This document shows, piece after piece, positions 41,682 through 44,312 of a stretch of 44,312 bases of DNA; positions within the stretch are counted from its first letter, which is position 1, and every line of letters begins with the position of its first letter. The stretch is from Geminicoccaceae bacterium (lineage in GTDB: Bacteria > Pseudomonadota > Alphaproteobacteria > Geminicoccales > Geminicoccaceae), in NCBI GenBank assembly GCA_028279345.1, contig JANQNY010000040.1:1-44312 (forward strand), given 5' to 3'. Made by a program: the position numbers and the translations under genes. The notes beneath the pieces are model-generated. The model was given only the letters and a program-made list of their open reading frames with translations. It did no database searches and was not told the origin of the DNA.

Positions 41682-42788
41682 ATGGACGCCGACCACCAGC
41701 TTCGCGTTGCGATCCTCGCCGGCGACGGTATCGGGCCCGAGGTCATGGGTCCCTGCCTCGAGGTGCTGGACGCGGCCCTCGGCGGCGGTGCCGACGGGCT
41801 CGCCCTGACGTCTCACGAAGCCGGCGCCGGCTGCTATCGCCGCCACGGTGACGCGCTGCCCGCGGCCACCCTTGAGGCGGCACGCGTGGCCGATGCGATC
41901 CTGCTGGGTGCCATGGGTGATCCGCGCGTCCGCTACCCGGACGGGACCGAGATCGCCCCGCAGCTCGACCTCCGCGTCGAGCTCGGCCTCTACGCTGGCG
42001 TGCGGCCGGTGCGGGTCATCCCGGGCCTGCCGCCGGTCCTCGCGGCCACGGCCGCGCGCGCGCTCGACTTCGTCGTCATCCGGGAGAGCACCGAGGGCCT
42101 CTTCACGTCGCGCGGCCGGGGCACGGTCACTACCGACGAAGCACGCGAGCAGCTCGTCATCACCCGGCCCACGTCCGAGCGGCTGTTCGACTTCGCGTTA
42201 CGGCTCGGCGAGCAGCGCCGCGCCCAGGGCTTTCAAGGCCGGGTGACCTGCGTCGACAAAGCCAACGTCTTTCGTGCCTTCGCCTTCTTCCGCCAGATCT
42301 TCGACGAGCGTGCGGCAGCGTATCCGCAGCTTAACGCCGACCACGCCTACGTCGACGCGGTAGCGCTCGACATGGTGCGACGGCCCTGGCGTTTCGACGT
42401 GCTGGTGACGGAGAACATGTTCGGCGACATCCTCTCCGATCTGGGCGCTGGCCTAATGGGCGGCATGGGCATGGCACCCAGCGCCGACATCGGCGATGAT
42501 CATGCCGTGTTCCAGCCGTGCCACGGCTCCGCACCCGATATCGCCGGGTCCGGCAGGGCCAACCCGACCGCCATGTTCCTCTCGGCCGCGATGATGCTCG
42601 AGTGGCTCGCCGAACGGCACGGCCGGCCCCCGCTGGCGACCGCCGCCGGCCGGATCCGCGCGGCGGTCGATCGGACCTTCGCCGAGGCGAAGCTCCTCCC
42701 CGTCGAGCTGGGTGGTGACGCGGGCACCGCTGCCATCAGCACCGTCGTGCTCCACTTCATCGCGACCGACGGCGTCGCCCCCTGCTGA
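41682..42788 (+). CDS. Isocitrate/isopropylmalate dehydrogenase-family enzyme (tartrate dehydrogenase-like), 368 aa
   Basis: The ATG at 41682 follows GAGGGA and gives MDADHQLRVAILAGDGIGPE. The family signature motifs are GDGIGPEV, LDLRVELGLYAGVRPVR, VIRESTEGLF, CVDKANVFR (catalytic Lys in DKAN) and NMFGDILSDLGAGLMGG with CHGSAPDIAG (metal and NAD binding). It oxidises and decarboxylates 2-hydroxy-3-carboxy or dihydroxy acids with NAD. Its place opposite a TTT transporter, away from leuCD, argues for a catabolic role on the imported acid rather than leucine synthesis. Its stop overlaps the next start (TGATG). Confidence 0.9.
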   Translation: MDADHQLRVAILAGDGIGPEVMGPCLEVLDAALGGGADGLALTSHEAGAGCYRRHGDALPAATLEAARVADAILLGAMGDPRVRYPDGTEIAPQLDLRVELGLYAGVRPVRVIPGLPPVLAATAARALDFVVIRESTEGLFTSRGRGTVTTDEAREQLVITRPTSERLFDFALRLGEQRRAQGFQGRVTCVDKANVFRAFAFFRQIFDERAAAYPQLNADHAYVDAVALDMVRRPWRFDVLVTENMFGDILSDLGAGLMGGMGMAPSADIGDDHAVFQPCHGSAPDIAGSGRANPTAMFLSAAMMLEWLAERHGRPPLATAAGRIRAAVDRTFAEAKLLPVELGGDAGTAAISTVVLHFIATDGVAPC

Positions 42789-43840
42789 TGGAACGCGCGC
42801 GCCCGAAGCTGCGTGTCGGAGTCCTCGGTGCCGGCTTCTTCGTGGGCTATCATCTTCGCGCCTGGCGGCGGCTCGACGAGATCGCGCTCGTAGGCCTGTG
42901 CAGCCGGACCTTCGCCAAGGCCGAGGCCGTCGCGCGTGCGCACGGCATCGAGCATGTCTTCAGCCATCCGGTCCCGTTCCTAGAGCGCCTCCGTCTCGAC
43001 CTCGTCGACATCGTCACCCCACCCGAGACACACCGCGCTTTGATCGAGCTGGCAACGAAGCATGGCGTTGCGGCCATCTGCCAGAAGCCCTTCTGCCGGT
43101 CGCTCGACGAGGCGCGGGCCGCCACGGCGGTGGCCGAACGCGCCGGCACGACGCTCATCGTGCACGAGAACTTCCGCTTCCAGCCATGGCACGAGGAGAT
43201 CAGGCGGCTGGTCAACGCAGGTGCCATCGGCGAGCCGTACCAGGCCACCTTCCGGCTGCGTCCGGGCGACGGCGCGGGCGCCGATGCCTATCTTGCGCGG
43301 CAGCCCTATTTTCGAGAGATGGAGCGGTTTCTCATTCGTGAGACCGGGGTGCATCTGATCGATACACTGCGTGCGTTGCTCGGCGAGGTTCGCGCAGTTC
43401 AAGCGCGGCTCAGGCGGCTCAACCCCGTCATTCGGGGCGAGGACGCCGGCGTCGTGCTGATGGAGTTCGAGGCTGGTGCGTGGGGCCTCCTCGACAGCAA
43501 CCGGCTGGTTGATCACGCGACCGACGAGCCGCGCCGCACGCTCGGCGAACTTGTGGTCGAGGGGAGCGAGGCCACGTTGAGCCTGGATGGGACGGGGCGG
43601 ATCAGCCGGCGACGTCGTGGTGAGCTGTGCGCGGAACCGCACATCTACCCCTGGGATGACCGCGAGTTCGGCGGCGATTGCGCGTACCGCCTGCAGAATG
43701 CAGCCGCGCGGCATCTCCTACACGGTGAGCCGATGCCGAACTTCGCACGCGCATTCCTTAGAAACCTGGAGGTGGAGGAGGCGATCTATCGCGCACACGC
43801 CGAAGGCCGTCGCATCGATCTCGGCGCGGGGGATGGCTGA
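42788..43840 (+). CDS. Gfo/Idh/MocA-family oxidoreductase, 350 aa
   Basis: MERARPKLRVGVLGAGFFVG starts with a dinucleotide-binding Rossmann motif (G-x-GA-G-x-x-x-G), followed by VDIVTPPETHRALIELATKH and ICQKPFCRSLDEA, where QKP stands at the usual EKP motif with the catalytic Lys. The C-terminal alpha/beta substrate domain includes FREMERFLIRETGVHLIDTL (HxxD-type). Coupled to the dehydrogenase by a one-base overlap, it likely handles a hydroxy acid or sugar-acid intermediate. The exact substrate is not evident. Confidence 0.88.
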   Translation: MERARPKLRVGVLGAGFFVGYHLRAWRRLDEIALVGLCSRTFAKAEAVARAHGIEHVFSHPVPFLERLRLDLVDIVTPPETHRALIELATKHGVAAICQKPFCRSLDEARAATAVAERAGTTLIVHENFRFQPWHEEIRRLVNAGAIGEPYQATFRLRPGDGAGADAYLARQPYFREMERFLIRETGVHLIDTLRALLGEVRAVQARLRRLNPVIRGEDAGVVLMEFEAGAWGLLDSNRLVDHATDEPRRTLGELVVEGSEATLSLDGTGRISRRRRGELCAEPHIYPWDDREFGGDCAYRLQNAAARHLLHGEPMPNFARAFLRNLEVEEAIYRAHAEGRRIDLGAGDG

Positions 43841-44312
43841 GGTGAGCGCTGCCCGACCGGCGCCCGAGGCCCTGGGCTCGAAGGTCACGCAGACCGAACG
43901 CGCCTACCGGGCGCTCAAGCAGAAGATCCTCGACAACGAGTTGCCGGCCGGCACCCAGTTGCTGGAATCGGAGGTGGCAGAGCTGCTCGACATGAGCCGC
44001 ACGCCGGTGCGCGAGGCGATGATCCGCGTGGCGAATGAAGGGCTTGTCGACGTCCGGCCCCGACACGGCATGCGGGTGGTGCCCATCTCCCCCGACGACA
44101 TGCGCGAGATCTACGAGGTGCTCACCGCGCTGGAGGCCGAGGCGGCGTCGCTGCTGGCGCAGCGTGGCGGCGACGCGGCGGAGCTGGCGCGGCTCGACAA
44201 TGCCGTCGCCGAGATGGAGGCCGCCCTCGCGGCGGGCGACCGCGAACGCTGGGCGGCGGCCGACGAGCGCTTCCACCTGACCCTCGTGGAGCTGACAGGC
44301 AACAGGCGCCTG
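43833..44312 (+). CDS. GntR-family regulator with FCD domain (partial)
   Basis: The ATG at 43833 lies inside the end of the oxidoreductase gene (eight-base overlap). MAEVSAARPAPEALGSKVTQ is followed by the GntR winged helix (TERAYRALKQKILDNELPAG, LLESEVAELLDMSRTPVREA, EGLVDVRPRHGMRVV). The start of the FCD effector domain (DDMREIYEVLTALEAEAASL, ERFHLTLVELTGNRRL) comes next. The window ends after 160 codons; the family length is about 220-240. It probably senses the transported or oxidised acid and controls both divergent operons through the palindrome at 41609-41622. Confidence 0.92.
   Translation, partial: MAEVSAARPAPEALGSKVTQTERAYRALKQKILDNELPAGTQLLESEVAELLDMSRTPVREAMIRVANEGLVDVRPRHGMRVVPISPDDMREIYEVLTALEAEAASLLAQRGGDAAELARLDNAVAEMEAALAAGDRERWAAADERFHLTLVELTGNRRL

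Overview
The window is high-GC DNA with compact, overlapping (ATGA/TGATG) gene pairs. It carries a tripartite tricarboxylate transporter (TTT) operon, twin-arginine signal peptides, an RTX exoprotein and several insertion-sequence relics. Together these suggest an alphaproteobacterium, perhaps of the Rhodospirillales/Geminicoccales type. That placement is an inference from gene content; no rRNA or complete tRNA is present to test it.

Region 1 (1-9067) is an integrated element read almost wholly on the minus strand. From the right it holds the 3' part of a tRNA-His gene (attachment-site core), a P4-type tyrosine integrase, a basic hypothetical protein, an excisionase-like HTH protein, a winged-helix replication-type protein, a P27-type terminase small subunit, a tape-measure-like protein, a proteasome/HslV-like protein and small accessory genes. 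It ends in an array of stem-loops around 1.3-1.7 kb. No large terminase, portal or capsid gene is seen. The layout resembles a phage satellite more than a complete prophage; the left end is not recognisable in the window.

Region 2 (9068-16556) is an accessory patch. It has a four-helix membrane protein, a Tat-exported metallo-beta-lactamase-fold hydrolase, a second two-gene cassette whose flanks are identical to part of region 1, a ribbon-helix-helix regulator with a cluster of operator-like palindromes, an SRAP/HMCES protein with a frameshifted end, an NTF2-like protein, a DUF433/DUF5615 toxin-antitoxin pair with a frameshifted toxin, and a ruined integrase gene.

Region 3 (16557-26117) encodes a giant SpvB/RHS-repeat protein (about 2,691 aa). 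Two smaller proteins follow that together carry three copies of an unfamiliar domain of roughly 110-140 residues. A stem-loop closes the unit. This is the best candidate for an undescribed system: an RHS shell with a variable, lower-GC C-terminal tip and linked repeat-domain partners.

Region 4 (26118-30787) is an IS graveyard: an IS5-family (IS427-like) element, a truncated IS630-family transposase, two IS3-family orfB fragments, and a stranded SRAP 3' end. Small exported-protein genes lie between them.

Region 5 (30788-37885) has a 1,921-aa RTX exoprotein that strings together a 5'-nucleotidase, an esterase-like phytase, a glycerophosphodiester phosphodiesterase and a beta-propeller phytase. 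This looks like a single-polypeptide organophosphate-scavenging enzyme. A small protein and a patatin-like phospholipase follow on the other strand.

Region 6 (38104-44312) is a carboxylate uptake and catabolism locus. tctC-tctB-tctA are on the minus strand; an isopropylmalate/tartrate-dehydrogenase-like enzyme, a Gfo/Idh/MocA oxidoreductase and a GntR/FCD regulator (cut by the window edge) are on the plus strand. They share a divergent promoter region containing a perfect operator-like palindrome.
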